The notes under the pieces were generated by a model. That model was not told where the DNA came from, did no database searches, and was given only the letters and a program-made list of their open reading frames with translations. From Gemmatimonadota bacterium (GTDB lineage Bacteria; Gemmatimonadota; Gemmatimonadetes; Longimicrobiales; Gaopeijiaceae), in contig JAPOYJ010000022.1 of assembly GCA_026706635.1 (NCBI GenBank), positions 1-64,000 of the forward strand: DNA of 64,000 nucleotides, written 5' to 3'. The position numbers were made by a program, and so were the translations under genes. Shown here in pieces: positions 1-9,544 of the stretch. Positions within the stretch are counted from its first letter, which is position 1; each line of letters opens with the position of its first letter.

Positions 1-56
<56 letters not shown>

Positions 57-59
<3 letters not shown>

Positions 60-410
60 CAGCCAGTGGACAAACCTCCCACGGCATTCGAGCAGCGCTG
101 CATCTCCGCTGGCCCGATGCTCTCTGCGTTGCTCCTCGGACCAATAGCGCTGCGGCTATTGGCCCTTGCGGCCCGCAGATGCACCCTGGCGGCATTCGAG
201 GGGCGCTGCATCCATGCTGGACCGCTTCGCTTCTGCGTTGCTTCTTGGGCGAATGGCTCCGCCATGCGCCCCACGAAGCGCCTTGCCAGCCCGGCGCTTC
301 GCCCCTCTCTGTGCTCGCCCGGGCGCATCCACGGACCGCTTCGTCGCGCCTTGCCAGCGGAGCGCTTCGCCGCTCTCGGTGCTCGCGCGAGATTATCCAC
401 GGACTGCTAG
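57..410 (+). repeat. CTAG element copy 1 (tuf-rpsJ), no promoter module
   Basis: Full-length dispersed repeat. The left tip is TAGCAGCCAGTGGACAAA and the right tip ends TTATCCACGGACTGCTAG; the tips are inverted copies of each other with pyrimidine differences. Inside is an inverted repeat CCAATAGC-GCTGC-GGCTATTGG near 142-163. A roughly 60-bp block (CATTCGAG..GCGCTGCATC..GCTGG..CGCTTCG) occurs twice, and the CTCTCGGTGCTCG..CATCCACGGAC block also occurs twice, so the copy has grown by internal duplication. It lacks the TGTAA/TTACA module found in other copies. Open frames through it are repeat sequence, not genes. Confidence 0.85.
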
Positions 411-495
411 AGGAGCCGCGAGGAAGACGATGGCAGCGCTACCAGGAGCCGCGAGCGCGGCGACCGACACGCCCGAAGGGGTGCCGGGCAAGCTG

Positions 496-807
496 ATGAC
501 GAACCGGATTCGCATCCGGCTCAAGGCCTTCGACCACTGGATTGTCGACCAGACGGCGGCCGACATTGTGCGCACGGCGCAGAAGACGGGTGCCACGATC
601 CGAGGCCCGATCCCGCTGCCGACGCGCCGCCAGCGCTGGACGGTTCTGCGTTCTCCCCACATCGACAAGAAGAGCCGGGAGCAGTTCGAGCTCAGGACCC
701 ACAAGCGCCTGATCGACATCGTCAGGTACAGGCGCCCGCAGACGATCGACGCGCTTACCAAGCTCGACCTCCCCGCCGGCGTGGATGTCGAGATCAAGGT
801 GTACTGA
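496..807 (+). CDS. rpsJ: Ribosomal protein S10 (uS10)
   Basis: Small-subunit protein of the 30S head and first gene of the S10 operon; in many bacteria it also acts as NusE in antitermination. From ATG 496 it is 103 residues, the same as the E. coli protein, and carries the family blocks [29 protein letters not shown] and [12 protein letters not shown]. An in-frame ATG at 430 has a better ribosome-binding site (GAGGAAG, 4-5 bases away) and would add a 22-residue Ala/Gly-rich leader absent from the family, so the start is uncertain. The gene sits right behind CTAG-element copy 1. Confidence 0.95.
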   Translation: MTNRIRIRLKAFDHWIVDQTAADIVRTAQKTGATIRGPIPLPTRRQRWTVLRSPHIDKKSREQFELRTHKRLIDIVRYRRPQTIDALTKLDLPAGVDVEIKVY

Positions 808-810
808 CAG

Positions 811-1428
811 ATGCCAGGCTTGATTGGCCGCAAGCTCGGGATGACCCGCGTATTCGCCGAGGAAGGCCCCGCGGTGCCGGTGACGGTGCTCACGGCCGGA
901 CCCTGCACGGTGCTCCAGGTCAAGACCGAGGAGACGGACGGATACGAGGCGGTTCAGGTCGGCTTCGGCGGCAAGAAGCTCAAGCGCTCCACTCGTGGCG
1001 AGCTCGGTCATGCGGCCAAGGCGGGGCTGGAGGCCGCCCCGCGCCTGATTCGCGAGTTTGCCCCCGATCCGGGCACCGCCTACGAGCCGGGCCAGGAGCT
1101 GACGGTGGAGCTCTTCGCCGAGGGCGAGAGGGTGAGGGTTACCGGCGTCACGAAGGGGAAGGGATTCCAGGGCGTCGTCAGGCGGCACGGCTTCAGGGGC
1201 CGTCCCTCCTCGCACGGACACCCGATGTCGCGCAACCCCGGCTCGATGGGACCGGGCACCGACCCCTCGCGGGTGATCAAGGGCAAGAAGCTCCCCGGCC
1301 GGATGGGCGGCGCCAGGCGGACGGTCCGGAACCTGAAGGTCGTCAGGGTCGACACGGAGCGGGACCTGCTCTACGTCCAGGGTGGCGTTCCGGGCGCACG
1401 CAACAGCTACGTCCTGGTTCAGGCGTAG
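811..1428 (+). CDS. rplC: Ribosomal protein L3 (uL3)
   Basis: Early-assembling 23S rRNA-binding protein near the peptidyl-transferase centre. 205 residues. The N-terminus MPGLIGRKLGMTRVF, the central GVTKGKGFQGVVRRH..G and the SHGHPMSRNPGSMG loop that reaches toward the active site are all present. Three bases after rpsJ and four bases before the rplD start, in canonical S10-operon order. Confidence 0.97.
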   Translation: MPGLIGRKLGMTRVFAEEGPAVPVTVLTAGPCTVLQVKTEETDGYEAVQVGFGGKKLKRSTRGELGHAAKAGLEAAPRLIREFAPDPGTAYEPGQELTVELFAEGERVRVTGVTKGKGFQGVVRRHGFRGRPSSHGHPMSRNPGSMGPGTDPSRVIKGKKLPGRMGGARRTVRNLKVVRVDTERDLLYVQGGVPGARNSYVLVQA

Positions 1429-1432
1429 CGCA

Positions 1433-2125
1433 GTGTACCAGGCCCCCTACTTCAGGAGCGACGGAAGTGCCGGCGAGTCCGTGACACTCCCGAGCTCCCT
1501 CTTCAACGGCGTGGTGCACGAGGGTGCCGCCCACCAGGCGGTTCGAGCCTACCTGGCCAATCGGCGGGCGGGAACCGTCGCCAGGAAGAACCGCGCCCGG
1601 GTCGCTGGGGGCAGCCGCAAGCCGTGGCGTCAGAAGGGCACCGGCAGGTCCCGGCAGGGTACCATCCGGGCGGTGCAATGGCGCGGCGGAGGCTTGGCCT
1701 TTCCGCCTCGGCCCCGCTCCTGGCGCCAGCGGGTGCCGAAGCGCGTGCGCGCTCTCGCAAGGACTTCCGCCTTCAACAGCCGCGCCTCCGAGGGTCGGGT
1801 TGCTGTAATGGAGCGCTTCGACTTCGAGGTCCCGAGGACGCGCGAGCTCGCGGGCCTGCTCGGGCGGATCGGCATGCCCGGGAAGACCCTGATCCTCACG
1901 AGCGGCGTCAACCGCGAGCTCTACCTCTCGAGCCGCAACCTCGAGGGCGCGAGGGTGCTCCCCTTTGGCGAGGAGTCGCCCTACGACATCGTGTGGTCGG
2001 GAACGGTGATCATCGAGGAGGCCGCGCTGGAGTCGCTGACCGATGCCGCGCCGCTGCGGGAGGGTCCCAGGCGCAGGCCAATTCGGCTGGCTGGCGACGA
2101 CTCGGCGGATGGGGAGGAGGCGTAG
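1433..2125 (+). CDS. rplD: Ribosomal protein L4 (uL4)
   Basis: 50S protein lining the exit tunnel; in proteobacteria it also autoregulates the S10 operon. 230 residues from GTG 1433, four bases after the rplC stop. Family motifs include KNRARVAGGSRKPWRQKGTGRSRQG (the extended tunnel loop, in two overlapping parts) and GGGLAFPPRPR..; the C-terminal half is the globular domain. A more upstream in-frame ATG lies inside rplC and gives no homologous residues. The stop overlaps the rplW start by one base. A short acidic tail (DDSADGEEA) follows the family core. Confidence 0.95.
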   Translation: MYQAPYFRSDGSAGESVTLPSSLFNGVVHEGAAHQAVRAYLANRRAGTVARKNRARVAGGSRKPWRQKGTGRSRQGTIRAVQWRGGGLAFPPRPRSWRQRVPKRVRALARTSAFNSRASEGRVAVMERFDFEVPRTRELAGLLGRIGMPGKTLILTSGVNRELYLSSRNLEGARVLPFGEESPYDIVWSGTVIIEEAALESLTDAAPLREGPRRRPIRLAGDDSADGEEA

Positions 2126-2433
2126 TGCGCGATCCCTACGACGTGATCTTCAGGCCGGTCGTCACCGAGAAGACCACTGGCCAGATGGAGGAGAGCCTGT
2201 ACACCTTCGTGGTGGACGAGCGCGCCAACAAGCACGATATCGCGCGCGCCGTCGCGGCGCTCTGGGACGTGACAGTGACCGACGTGCGCACGATGAGGTA
2301 TCCGGGCAAGGCCAAGCGCTCGCTCCTGGGCCGAATGGTCAAGAACTGGGAGCTGGGTCGTGTGAAATCGTACAAGAAGGCCGTCGTGCAGCTTGCACCC
2401 GGCGACGAAATCGAATTCTACGAGGCGGGTTGA
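2125..2433 (+). CDS. rplW: Ribosomal protein L23 (uL23)
   Basis: 50S protein at the tunnel exit and docking site for trigger factor and SRP. 102 residues from GTG 2125, which overlaps the rplD TAG by one base and follows a GGGGAGGAGG ribosome-binding site. Family features: DVIFRPVVTEKTT at the N-terminus, YTFVVDERANKHDIARAVAALWDV, and the GRMVKNWELGRVKSYKKAVVQL-type C-terminus, cited here in part. Confidence 0.96.
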   Translation: MRDPYDVIFRPVVTEKTTGQMEESLYTFVVDERANKHDIARAVAALWDVTVTDVRTMRYPGKAKRSLLGRMVKNWELGRVKSYKKAVVQLAPGDEIEFYEAG

Positions 2434-2436
2434 CCG

Positions 2437-3276
2437 ATGGCGCTCAAGAAATTCCGGCCCGTGACCCCGGGTGCCCGTTTTCGCACGGTGACCGCGAAGG
2501 ACGCCGTCACGCGCAAGGGGCCCGAGAGGTCGCTGACCGAGCCCAGGAAGCGGTCCTCGGGGCGCAACCATCACGGCCGCATCACCGTGCGCCGACGGGG
2601 TGGAGGCGCCAAGCGCCGGTACCGCAAGGTCGACTTCAAGCGCGACAAGCACGGAGTGGTCGGCAGGGTCGCCGAGATCGAGTACGATCCGAACCGGTCG
2701 GCGCTGATCGCCCTGGTCCACTACGAGGACGGCGAGAAGCGCTATATCCTCTACGTGCGCGGAATGGGGGTTGGCGACCTGGTGTCCTCGGGGCCGGACG
2801 CCGACATCCGTCCCGGCAACGCACTGCCCCTCGGCGCGATTCCGCTGGGAACCACCGTGCACAACGTCGAGATGAAGCCGGGCAAGGGCGGCCAGATGGC
2901 GCGCTCGGCAGGCTCAGGGGTGCAGGTTTTGGCGAAGGAGGGGAAGTACGTTACTCTGCGGCTTCCCTCGACCGAGGTGCGGAGGATCCACGAGCGCTGT
3001 CTGGCCACGGTGGGACAGGTCGGCAACGTTGACCACAGCCTCCAGTCGCTGGGCAAGGCGGGTGCCAGCCGCTGGAGGGGTAGGCGCCCCAAGGTGCGTG
3101 GCGTCGCCATGAACCCGATCGACCACCCACTTGGCGGCGGCGAGGGGAAGGCGTCCGGGGGGCGTCCCCCGGTGACCCCGTGGGGCAAGCCCGAGGGCAG
3201 GAAGACCCGCAAGCGAAAGAACCTGTCCAACAAGTTCATCGTCCGTGGGCGCAAGCGAGGAAAGGCGACGCGCTGA
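2437..3276 (+). CDS. rplB: Ribosomal protein L2 (uL2)
   Basis: One of the most conserved 50S proteins, needed for subunit association and peptidyl-transferase activity. 279 residues, the normal length. Visible features are the N-terminal [12 protein letters not shown], the OB-like and SH3-like domains, and the C-terminal [16 protein letters not shown] stretch with the conserved histidine. Four bases after rplW. Confidence 0.98.
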   Translation: MALKKFRPVTPGARFRTVTAKDAVTRKGPERSLTEPRKRSSGRNHHGRITVRRRGGGAKRRYRKVDFKRDKHGVVGRVAEIEYDPNRSALIALVHYEDGEKRYILYVRGMGVGDLVSSGPDADIRPGNALPLGAIPLGTTVHNVEMKPGKGGQMARSAGSGVQVLAKEGKYVTLRLPSTEVRRIHERCLATVGQVGNVDHSLQSLGKAGASRWRGRRPKVRGVAMNPIDHPLGGGEGKASGGRPPVTPWGKPEGRKTRKRKNLSNKFIVRGRKRGKATR

Positions 3277-3299
3277 CCGCGGTCATACTGGAAATAGCG

Positions 3300-3590
3300 A
3301 TGCCCAGAAGTGTCAAGAAGGGACCGTACATTGACGAGAAGCTCCTCCGCAGGGTCGAGCAGATGGACGCTCGCCAGGAGAGGACCGTGATCCGCACCTG
3401 GTCCCGGGCCTCGACGATATCGCCCGAGTTCGTTGGGCACACCGTTGCAGTGCACAACGGGAACAAGTTCATCCCCGTGTACATCACCGAGAATATGGTC
3501 GGCCACAAGCTGGGCGAGTTCTCCCCGACGCGCCTATTCCGCGGCCATGGCGGCAAGATGGCCGACAAGCGGTCGCGCGTTGCGCCATAG
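3300..3590 (+). CDS. rpsS: Ribosomal protein S19 (uS19)
   Basis: 30S head protein that contacts tRNA and the A-site finger. 96 residues from ATG 3300; the first residues [12 protein letters not shown] are the family start, so the longer upstream frame was not used. [23 protein letters not shown] and the basic tail are typical. Lies between rplB and rplV. Confidence 0.97.
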   Translation: MPRSVKKGPYIDEKLLRRVEQMDARQERTVIRTWSRASTISPEFVGHTVAVHNGNKFIPVYITENMVGHKLGEFSPTRLFRGHGGKMADKRSRVAP

Positions 3591-3602
3591 GAGCTACACG
3601 TC

Positions 3603-3956
3603 ATGGAAGCGCGCGCGGTGGCAAGGGAGATTAGAATGAGTCCCCGGAAGGTTCGCCTGGTTGCCGACCAGATTCGCGGCCGGTCGGTGAGCGACGCCAT
3701 GTCAGCGCTTCGCTTCTCGAAGAGGGCCGCGTCGATTCCGGTCGAGAAGACGCTGCTCTCGGCCGTCGCGAATGTGCGCGAGAAGGCCGACGAGGAGGGC
3801 GAGGCGCTCGACATCGACGAGCTGACGGTGCGGCGGATCTTCGTCGACGGGGGTCCTACCCACCGGCGCTGGCGGGCCGGGGCGATGGGGAGACCCAAGC
3901 CGCGCCGCCGGAGGACCAGTCACATCACCGTGGTAGTGGAAGCGAAGGAAGGCTAG
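3603..3956 (+). CDS. rplV: Ribosomal protein L22 (uL22)
   Basis: 50S protein whose beta-hairpin forms part of the exit-tunnel constriction. 117 residues, with [16 protein letters not shown] near the N-terminus and the hairpin and basic tail [17 protein letters not shown] at the end. Twelve bases after rpsS and six before rpsC. Confidence 0.97.
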   Translation: MEARAVAREIRMSPRKVRLVADQIRGRSVSDAMSALRFSKRAASIPVEKTLLSAVANVREKADEEGEALDIDELTVRRIFVDGGPTHRRWRAGAMGRPKPRRRRTSHITVVVEAKEG

Positions 3957-3961
3957 GCGCG

Positions 3962-4633
3962 ATGGGTCAGAAGACGCACCCGCACGGCTTCAGGCTCGGC
4001 ATCGTGGCCGACTGGCGCTCGCGCTGGTACCCGAGCAAGCCCGGCGAGATGCCGGCCCAGCTGAAGGAGGACCATGTCATTCGGTCCTATCTGCACCGGC
4101 GCCTTCACCACGCCGCGCTCGCCACGGTCGAGATCTCCCGCACCCCTTCCAAGCTGGTCGTCACCCTGCACACCGGGCGCCCTGGCGTCGTGATCGGGAA
4201 GCGGGGCGCCGAGGTCGACAAGCTGCGGGAGGAGCTCTCGGTCCTCACGAGCAGCGAGGTCTCGGTCAATGTGGAGGAGATCAACCGGCCGGAGATGAAC
4301 GCGCGCCTGGTCGCCGACAACGTCGCCCACCAGCTGCGGCAGCGCATCTCCTACCGACGGGCGATGAAGCGGGCCGTCCAGTCGGCGATGCGGGCTGGGG
4401 CGGAGGGGATACGCATCCAGTGCGCAGGCCGCCTCGGCGGGGCCGAGATAGCCCGCCGCGAGGGGTACAACGAGGGCCGTGTGCCGCTCCACACGCTGCG
4501 CGCGGAGATCGACTACGCCTGCGTCGAGGCGCACACCACCTACGGAGTCGTGGGCGTGAAGTGCTGGATCTTCAAGGGCGAGGTGATCGAGGACCGCTTC
4601 GGCCGCACCTACTCCGCCGGCCCTGCCGCATAG
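3962..4633 (+). CDS. rpsC: Ribosomal protein S3 (uS3)
   Basis: 30S head protein at the mRNA entry tunnel. 223 residues, beginning [14 protein letters not shown]. It contains a KH-type fold with [15 protein letters not shown] and the C-terminal [20 protein letters not shown] motif. Canonical position between rplV and rplP. Confidence 0.98.
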   Translation: MGQKTHPHGFRLGIVADWRSRWYPSKPGEMPAQLKEDHVIRSYLHRRLHHAALATVEISRTPSKLVVTLHTGRPGVVIGKRGAEVDKLREELSVLTSSEVSVNVEEINRPEMNARLVADNVAHQLRQRISYRRAMKRAVQSAMRAGAEGIRIQCAGRLGGAEIARREGYNEGRVPLHTLRAEIDYACVEAHTTYGVVGVKCWIFKGEVIEDRFGRTYSAGPAA

Positions 4634-4643
4634 GAGCGCCAAG

Positions 4644-5060
4644 ATGCTCGCACCGAAGCGGATCCGGCGTCGCAAGACCCACAAGGGAAAGATGCGCGGC
4701 AAGGCGTATCGCGGGAACACGGTCGCCTTCGGCCAATACGGCCTTCAGGCGCTGGAGGCGAGCTGGATCACCAACCGCCAGATCGAGTCGGCTCGTGTCG
4801 CGATCACCCGCCACGTCAGGAGGGGCGGGAAGGTCTGGATCCGCATCTTCCCCGACAAGCCGGTCACGAAGAAGCCTGCCGAAACGCGCATGGGGAAGGG
4901 GAAGGGCAACCCGGAGCAGTGGGTCGCGGTGGTCAAGCCCGGACGCATGATGTTCGAGCTGGAAGGGGTTCCGCTCGAGACGGCGCGCCGTGCCATGCAG
5001 CTTGCCTCCTTCAAGCTGCCGGTGAAGACTCGCTTTGTGGAGCGGGAGAAGCAGCTGTGA
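4644..5060 (+). CDS. rplP: Ribosomal protein L16 (uL16)
   Basis: 50S protein at the A site that helps position tRNA. 138 residues, the normal length. [19 protein letters not shown] is the family N-terminus, and [22 protein letters not shown] is the conserved loop (cited in part). Ten bases after rpsC. Confidence 0.97.
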   Translation: MLAPKRIRRRKTHKGKMRGKAYRGNTVAFGQYGLQALEASWITNRQIESARVAITRHVRRGGKVWIRIFPDKPVTKKPAETRMGKGKGNPEQWVAVVKPGRMMFELEGVPLETARRAMQLASFKLPVKTRFVEREKQL

Positions 5061-5096
5061 TTTCGACTTGCGGCGTACGCATGGGGGAGCGATAGG

Positions 5097-5306
5097 GTGA
5101 AGGCAGAGGAAGTCAGGGAGCTGGATAGCGCGGAGCTCGTGCACCGGCTCGGAGAGCTCAGGCTGGAGCAGTTCCGTCTGCGCTTTCGGAGCGGAATCAT
5201 GCAGCTCGAGAATCCTAGGCTCCCCAGGGAGGTCCGGCGCGACATTGCGCGTATCAAGACCATTCTGCACGAGCGCGGAGCGGCCGAGCGAGGCGGCGAT
5301 GAGTGA
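5097..5306 (+). CDS. rpmC: Ribosomal protein L29 (uL29)
   Basis: Small two-helix 50S protein near the tunnel exit. 69 residues from GTG 5097. The leucine-rich pattern [32 protein letters not shown] is diagnostic. A 36-base gap separates it from rplP, larger than elsewhere in the operon. Its end overlaps the start of rpsQ. Confidence 0.94.
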   Translation: MKAEEVRELDSAELVHRLGELRLEQFRLRFRSGIMQLENPRLPREVRRDIARIKTILHERGAAERGGDE

Positions 5307-5571
5307 CGTTTCGGTTACTGAGCGGCGTCGGCGCAAGCTTCGCACTGGCGTGGTCGTCGCCGACCGCGCCGACAAAACGGTGACCGTGATGGTGGAGCGG
5401 CGCTTTGCGCACCCCCTCTACGGCAAGCAGGTCAAGCGCACCAGGAAGTACCATGCGCACGACGAGGACAACGCATTTCAGGTAGGCGACACGGTGTCGA
5501 TCATGGAGACCCGCCCCCTCTCCAAGACGAAGCGGTGGCGCGTGGTCGAACGGGTCGAGCGGACGAGTTGA
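5299..5571 (+). CDS. rpsQ: Ribosomal protein S17 (uS17)
   Basis: Primary 16S rRNA-binding protein with an OB fold. 90 residues from ATG 5299, overlapping the rpmC stop by eight bases, which suggests translational coupling. Motifs: [33 protein letters not shown] and the [21 protein letters not shown]-type end. Confidence 0.96.
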   Translation: MSDVSVTERRRRKLRTGVVVADRADKTVTVMVERRFAHPLYGKQVKRTRKYHAHDEDNAFQVGDTVSIMETRPLSKTKRWRVVERVERTS

Positions 5572-5574
5572 ACC

Positions 5575-5943
5575 ATGATTCAGCAAGAGTCGGTCCTGAG
5601 GATCGCCGACAATACGGGCGCGAAGCGAGCGCTCTGCATCCGGGTCCTGGGCGGATCCAGGCGCCGCTACGCCCGCATCGGCGACCGGGTCGTCGTGACG
5701 GTCAAGGAGGCCGTGCCGAATGCGCCGGTCAAGCGCGGCGAGGTTACGGAGGCTGTCGTGGTGCGCACGGCTAAGGAGATGCGCCGCCGCGACGGCACCT
5801 ACATCCGCTTCGATGACAACGCGGCCGTCCTGATAAACCAGCAGCGCGAGCCACGCGGTACCCGCATCTTCGGGCCCGTCGGGCGCGAGCTTCGCGAGAA
5901 GCGCTACATGAGAATCGTCTCTCTGGCTCCCGAGGTGCTCTGA
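5575..5943 (+). CDS. rplN: Ribosomal protein L14 (uL14)
   Basis: 50S protein forming part of an intersubunit bridge and binding ribosome silencing factor. 122 residues, exactly the family length. It begins [20 protein letters not shown] and ends with [22 protein letters not shown]. Three bases after rpsQ; first gene of the spc-type block. Confidence 0.98.
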   Translation: MIQQESVLRIADNTGAKRALCIRVLGGSRRRYARIGDRVVVTVKEAVPNAPVKRGEVTEAVVVRTAKEMRRRDGTYIRFDDNAAVLINQQREPRGTRIFGPVGRELREKRYMRIVSLAPEVL

Positions 5944-5945
5944 CG

Positions 5946-6284
5946 ATGGCTCACCCAGCGGGCAGGATCGTCAGGGGCGACCGGGTGCGGGTCATCCGGG
6001 GCAACCACCGCGACCTGGAGGGTGCCGTCCTGCGGGTGGACCGCAAGGCTGGCCGGGTGGTGGTCCAGGGTGTCAACATGAGAAAGCGTCACTCGCGGCC
6101 ATCGCAGGCCAACCCGGAGGGAGGGATAATCACCTTCGAGGCCCCGATCCACATTTCGAACGTGATGTTGATCGAGCTTGCGGCGGGCGAGGCTTCGCGG
6201 GTGCGAATGCGGCTGGAGCCCGACGGGCGCAAGGAGCGGATCGCGGTCAGGAACGGCAACCCCATCCCGAGGCCGAGCCGATGA
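5946..6284 (+). CDS. rplX: Ribosomal protein L24 (uL24)
   Basis: Assembly-initiating 50S protein with a KOW motif (RGDRVRVIRGNHRDLEGAVLRVD, cited in part). 112 residues. The conserved VEGVN..K-type stretch appears as VQGVNMRKRHSRPSQ. Its stop overlaps the rplE ATG by four bases. Confidence 0.96.
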   Translation: MAHPAGRIVRGDRVRVIRGNHRDLEGAVLRVDRKAGRVVVQGVNMRKRHSRPSQANPEGGIITFEAPIHISNVMLIELAAGEASRVRMRLEPDGRKERIAVRNGNPIPRPSR

Positions 6285-6949
6285 GCGCCGCCAAGGCGGC
6301 CAGGAAGGCCGTCGCCAATGGCAGCTCCCCCGCAGCCCCCGAGCCGCGCCTCTATGCACACTACCGGGAGGTGGCCCGTCCCGCCCTCCAGGAGCAGTTC
6401 GGCTTCACCAACCCGCACCAGATCCCCCACGTCGTCAAGGTCACGCTGAATGTCGGCGTCGGCGAGGGAAGTAGGGACCGGAAGCTCCTCGAGTCGGTGG
6501 CGGGGGAGCTCGCGGCGATCTCGGGCCAGAAGGCCGTGATCACGCGGGCCCGCAGGTCGATCTCCAACTTCCGTCTGCGCGAGGGGATGCCCGTGGGCGC
6601 CATGGTCACGCTTCGCAGACGCAGAATGTGGGAGTTCCTGGATCGCTTCGTCTCGGTGGCCGTCCCGCGAATTCGCGACTTTAGGGGGCTGAACACCCGC
6701 TCCTTCGACGGCAGGGGCAACTACACGGCGGGCGTCAGGGAGCAGATCGTCTTCCCAGAGGTGGACTACGACAAGGTCAGGAGCATCCACGGGATGGACG
6801 TGACTGTAGTCACCTCCACCGACCGGGACGACCGGGCCTACGCGCTACTCTCGCTGCTGGGCTTTCCCTTCCGGGGCGGAGTGCCCTTGATTGTCGGGGG
6901 CCAGGGCGGGGCGGCGTCGTCCCCGCACGACGGCACGCCATCCTCATAG
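6281..6949 (+). CDS. rplE: Ribosomal protein L5 (uL5)
   Basis: 50S central-protuberance protein that binds 5S rRNA and contacts P-site tRNA. 222 residues, longer than the usual 180 because of an Ala/Ser-rich N-terminal stretch of about 25 residues and a Gly/Ser-rich tail. Core motifs: PHVVKVTLNVGVGEGSRD, SISNFRLREGMPVGAMVTLR and RDFRGLNTRSFDGRGNY. It is followed directly by rpsH; the rpsN gene normally found in between is absent. Confidence 0.96.
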   Translation: MSAAKAARKAVANGSSPAAPEPRLYAHYREVARPALQEQFGFTNPHQIPHVVKVTLNVGVGEGSRDRKLLESVAGELAAISGQKAVITRARRSISNFRLREGMPVGAMVTLRRRRMWEFLDRFVSVAVPRIRDFRGLNTRSFDGRGNYTAGVREQIVFPEVDYDKVRSIHGMDVTVVTSTDRDDRAYALLSLLGFPFRGGVPLIVGGQGGAASSPHDGTPSS

Positions 6950-6973
6950 CCAGGAGTCAGGACTAGCAGCACG

Positions 6974-7366
6974 ATGATGACCGATCCGATCGCGGACATG
7001 CTCACCCGGATACGCAACGCCAGCGGCGCCGGGCACCGCTGGGCCGATATCCCGCTCTCGAAGCTCAAGGTCGAGATCGCGCGTCTGCTCAAGGAGAATG
7101 CCTTCATACACGACTACAAGGTGCTCAGCGACGGCAGGCACGGACTGGTCCGCGTCTACCTCAAGTACTACGAGGGGCGGCCGATCATCCGACGCATCGA
7201 ACGGGTGTCGCGTCCGGGGCGCCGACGCTACGTCGGGGTAGGCGATATTCCCCGCGTGCGGAGCGGTCTCGGCATGGCGATGCTCTCCACGTCGAAGGGC
7301 CTTCTCTCCGACCGGGGCGCGCGCGAGGCGCAGGTCGGCGGCGAACTTCTGGCGATCGTCTGGTAG
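6974..7366 (+). CDS. rpsH: Ribosomal protein S8 (uS8)
   Basis: 16S rRNA-binding protein of the 30S platform; in E. coli it autoregulates the spc operon. 130 residues, beginning [16 protein letters not shown] (either Met could be the start) and ending with the family signature [30 protein letters not shown]. Only 24 bases follow rplE, so rpsN has no room here. That gap contains the sequence CTAGCAG, identical to a CTAG-element tip. Confidence 0.97.
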   Translation: MMTDPIADMLTRIRNASGAGHRWADIPLSKLKVEIARLLKENAFIHDYKVLSDGRHGLVRVYLKYYEGRPIIRRIERVSRPGRRRYVGVGDIPRVRSGLGMAMLSTSKGLLSDRGAREAQVGGELLAIVW

Positions 7367-7374
7367 GGGGGACC

Positions 7375-7923
7375 ATGTCGCGTATTGGCAAAGCACCGGT
7401 GCAGGTCCCCGCTGGGGTGACGGTGGTGCTAGACGGTCAGCGCTTTGCCGCCAAGGGGCCGCTGGGCGAGCTGGAGATGAACGTCAAGTCACCCATCTCG
7501 GTGGATTGGGGCGAGGAGAAGGGGCAGACGCTCGTCGTCAGGCGGCCCACCGACCAGAAACACCACCGGGCGCTCCATGGACTCACGAGGGCACTCGTGG
7601 CGAACATGGTCGAGGGCGTGAGCACCGGCTTCAGCAAGACCCTCGAGATCGTGGGAGTGGGGTATCGCGCAAAGACCAGTGGAGGGGGGCTAACCCTCGA
7701 GCTCGGCTTTTCGCATCCCGTCGAGGTTTCGGCCCCGGAGGGGATCGCCTTCGAGGTCCCGAACCAGACGACGGTCGTCGTGAAGGGGCCGGACAAGCAG
7801 CGAGTCGGGCACATCGCAGCCGAGATCAGGGCGCTGCGTCCCCCCGAGCCCTACAAGGGGAAGGGCATCAGGTACCAAGGTGAACACGTCCGGCGTAAGG
7901 CCGGCAAGACGGCCGGGTCATGA
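7375..7923 (+). CDS. rplF: Ribosomal protein L6 (uL6)
   Basis: 50S protein near the factor-binding site, with two tandem similar domains. 182 residues, starting [15 protein letters not shown]; the C-terminal signature [30 protein letters not shown] is present (cited in part). Eight bases after rpsH and overlapping rplR by four bases. Confidence 0.97.
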   Translation: MSRIGKAPVQVPAGVTVVLDGQRFAAKGPLGELEMNVKSPISVDWGEEKGQTLVVRRPTDQKHHRALHGLTRALVANMVEGVSTGFSKTLEIVGVGYRAKTSGGGLTLELGFSHPVEVSAPEGIAFEVPNQTTVVVKGPDKQRVGHIAAEIRALRPPEPYKGKGIRYQGEHVRRKAGKTAGS

Positions 7924-8318
7924 CGAGGATAAATCCGAGCAAGATGAGGAAGAGCCGCCGCCTCCAGCGATGGCGGCGGCATGTGCGCATTCGCAAGAAG
8001 GTCCACGGGACAGCCGATCGGCCGCGCCTGGTGGTCTTCCGATCGCTCCGCAACCTCGAGGGCCAGGTAGTGGACGACGACTCCCACCGCACCCTGGTCG
8101 GCATCTCGACGCTGGCGCCGGAGCTGAGGGAGGGCGCTGCCGCCGACGATGATGGGGGCCGGAAGGTCGCGGTCGCTAGAGCGCTCGGGAGCCTGCTGGC
8201 AGCCCGGGCTCGGGAGCGGGGGGTGGAAGCCGTCGTCTTCGACCGGGGCGGGTACCGCTACCACGGTCGCGTGAGGGCATTCGCCGAGGGTGCGAGGGCG
8301 GGAGGGCTGGTCTTCTGA
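7920..8318 (+). CDS. rplR: Ribosomal protein L18 (uL18)
   Basis: 5S rRNA-binding 50S protein. 132 residues. [27 protein letters not shown] at the N-terminus and the final [24 protein letters not shown]-like block (cited in part) are diagnostic. Starts at an ATG overlapping the rplF stop; its own stop overlaps the rpsE ATG. Confidence 0.97.
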   Translation: MTRINPSKMRKSRRLQRWRRHVRIRKKVHGTADRPRLVVFRSLRNLEGQVVDDDSHRTLVGISTLAPELREGAAADDDGGRKVAVARALGSLLAARARERGVEAVVFDRGGYRYHGRVRAFAEGARAGGLVF

Positions 8319-8842
8319 TGGCCGCTAGGGATAGAAGGGGCCCGCCAGAGGGTGCCGAGCAGGTCGAGAACCTGATCCACATCAACCGCGTCGCGAAGGT
8401 GGTCAAGGGTGGACGGCGCTTCTCCTTCACGGCGCTGGCGGCGGTGGGCAACCAGTCGGGCCGGGTCGGCATCGCGCTGGCTAAGGCCAACGAGGTCGCC
8501 GAGGCGATTCGCAAGGCCTTCGAGCGGGCGCGACGCGACATGATCGAGGTGCCGGTCGTGCGTGGCACGATTCCGCACGAGATTACCGGGCGGTGGGGTG
8601 CCGGGCGTGTGCTGATGCGGCCTGCGGCCCCCGGTACGGGTGTCATCGCGAGTGGCCAGGTGAGGGCCGTGGTCGAGGCGGCGGGGATAACCGACATCCT
8701 CACGAAGAGTCTCGGCAGCAACAATCCGGTCAACGTCGTGCGGGCCACGATGCAGGGCCTCGAGGAGCTGGTGACGGCGTACGAGGTGGCGATCGAGCGC
8801 GGCATCGCGGTAGAAGAGCTGTGGGTGGGCAAGCGTGGCTAG
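8318..8842 (+). CDS. rpsE: Ribosomal protein S5 (uS5)
   Basis: 30S protein involved in accuracy and mRNA unwinding at the entry channel. 174 residues. Double-stranded RNA-binding-like N-terminal domain with [25 protein letters not shown], then [18 protein letters not shown] and the [20 protein letters not shown] motif. Overlaps rplR by one base and rpmD by eight. Confidence 0.97.
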   Translation: MAARDRRGPPEGAEQVENLIHINRVAKVVKGGRRFSFTALAAVGNQSGRVGIALAKANEVAEAIRKAFERARRDMIEVPVVRGTIPHEITGRWGAGRVLMRPAAPGTGVIASGQVRAVVEAAGITDILTKSLGSNNPVNVVRATMQGLEELVTAYEVAIERGIAVEELWVGKRG

Positions 8843-9035
8843 GCGGATCAGGATCACCCAGGTTCGAAGCGGCGTGAAGCGGCTCAAGTCCCAGCGACGC
8901 ACGCTTAGGGCGCTCGGGATCAGACGCCACCAGCAGGCCGTCGTCCACAACGACTCGCCCGCCATCCGCGGCATGGTGGCCAAGGTAGACTACCTGGTCG
9001 AGGTGACCGAGCTCCCCGAGGGGGCGGAGGACTGA
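8835..9035 (+). CDS. rpmD: Ribosomal protein L30 (uL30)
   Basis: Small 50S protein. 66 residues from GTG 8835, within the last codons of rpsE. The family pattern [31 protein letters not shown] and the closing [13 protein letters not shown] are clear. Some lineages lack this gene; here it is intact between rpsE and rplO. Confidence 0.95.
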   Translation: MARRIRITQVRSGVKRLKSQRRTLRALGIRRHQQAVVHNDSPAIRGMVAKVDYLVEVTELPEGAED

Positions 9036-9040
9036 TACCG

Positions 9041-9523
9041 ATGATCGAGCTACACAACCTCCCCAACCCCAACCCCCGTCGCGCGCGCAAGCGTGTGGGC
9101 AGGGGCCCGGGGTCGGGGAAGGGCAAGACGGCAGGACGAGGCCACAAGGGCCAGAAGTCCCGTTCCGGCGGCAGCATCCCGGCCTGGTTCGAGGGCGGGC
9201 AGATGCCGCTGCAGCGCCGAATTCCGAAGCGTGGCTTCAGGAACCGCAACCGGGTCGAGTACCAGGTGGTCAACGTGGCCGATCTCGAGCTGGCTGGTGC
9301 CGAGGTGACGCCGAAGACGCTCAGAGCCGTCGGCCTGATCCGATCGCTACGGCGTCCGGTCAAGATCCTGGGCGACGGGGACGTCGAGTCTGCGCTCAGC
9401 TGCTCGGTGCACGCGGCCTCCGCATCGGCGCGCCGCAAGATCGAGGCAGCGGGCGGCTCCGTGACACTCCTTGATCGTAGCCCCGCCCCTGCCGAGACGG
9501 TGGGCCCGGACGGCGACAGCTAG
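9041..9523 (+). CDS. rplO: Ribosomal protein L15 (uL15)
   Basis: 50S protein with a long Gly/Arg-rich N-terminal arm that runs into 23S rRNA. 160 residues. [42 protein letters not shown] and the C-terminal globular domain match the family. Followed after 21 bases by secY, as is usual. Confidence 0.97.
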   Translation: MIELHNLPNPNPRRARKRVGRGPGSGKGKTAGRGHKGQKSRSGGSIPAWFEGGQMPLQRRIPKRGFRNRNRVEYQVVNVADLELAGAEVTPKTLRAVGLIRSLRRPVKILGDGDVESALSCSVHAASASARRKIEAAGGSVTLLDRSPAPAETVGPDGDS

Positions 9524-9544
9524 CAGCGGGGAGTTACGGCGACC

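Noticed and set aside
66-410. Open reading frames through the element upstream of rpsJ (and the similar frames at 14006-14469)
   Set aside because: They translate repeat DNA. The same bases occur with indels in other copies, frames are not kept, and no protein family is visible.
430-495. An earlier rpsJ start with a better ribosome-binding site
   Set aside because: It adds 22 residues not found in S10. Kept as an alternative only, since the family length and first residues fit ATG 496.
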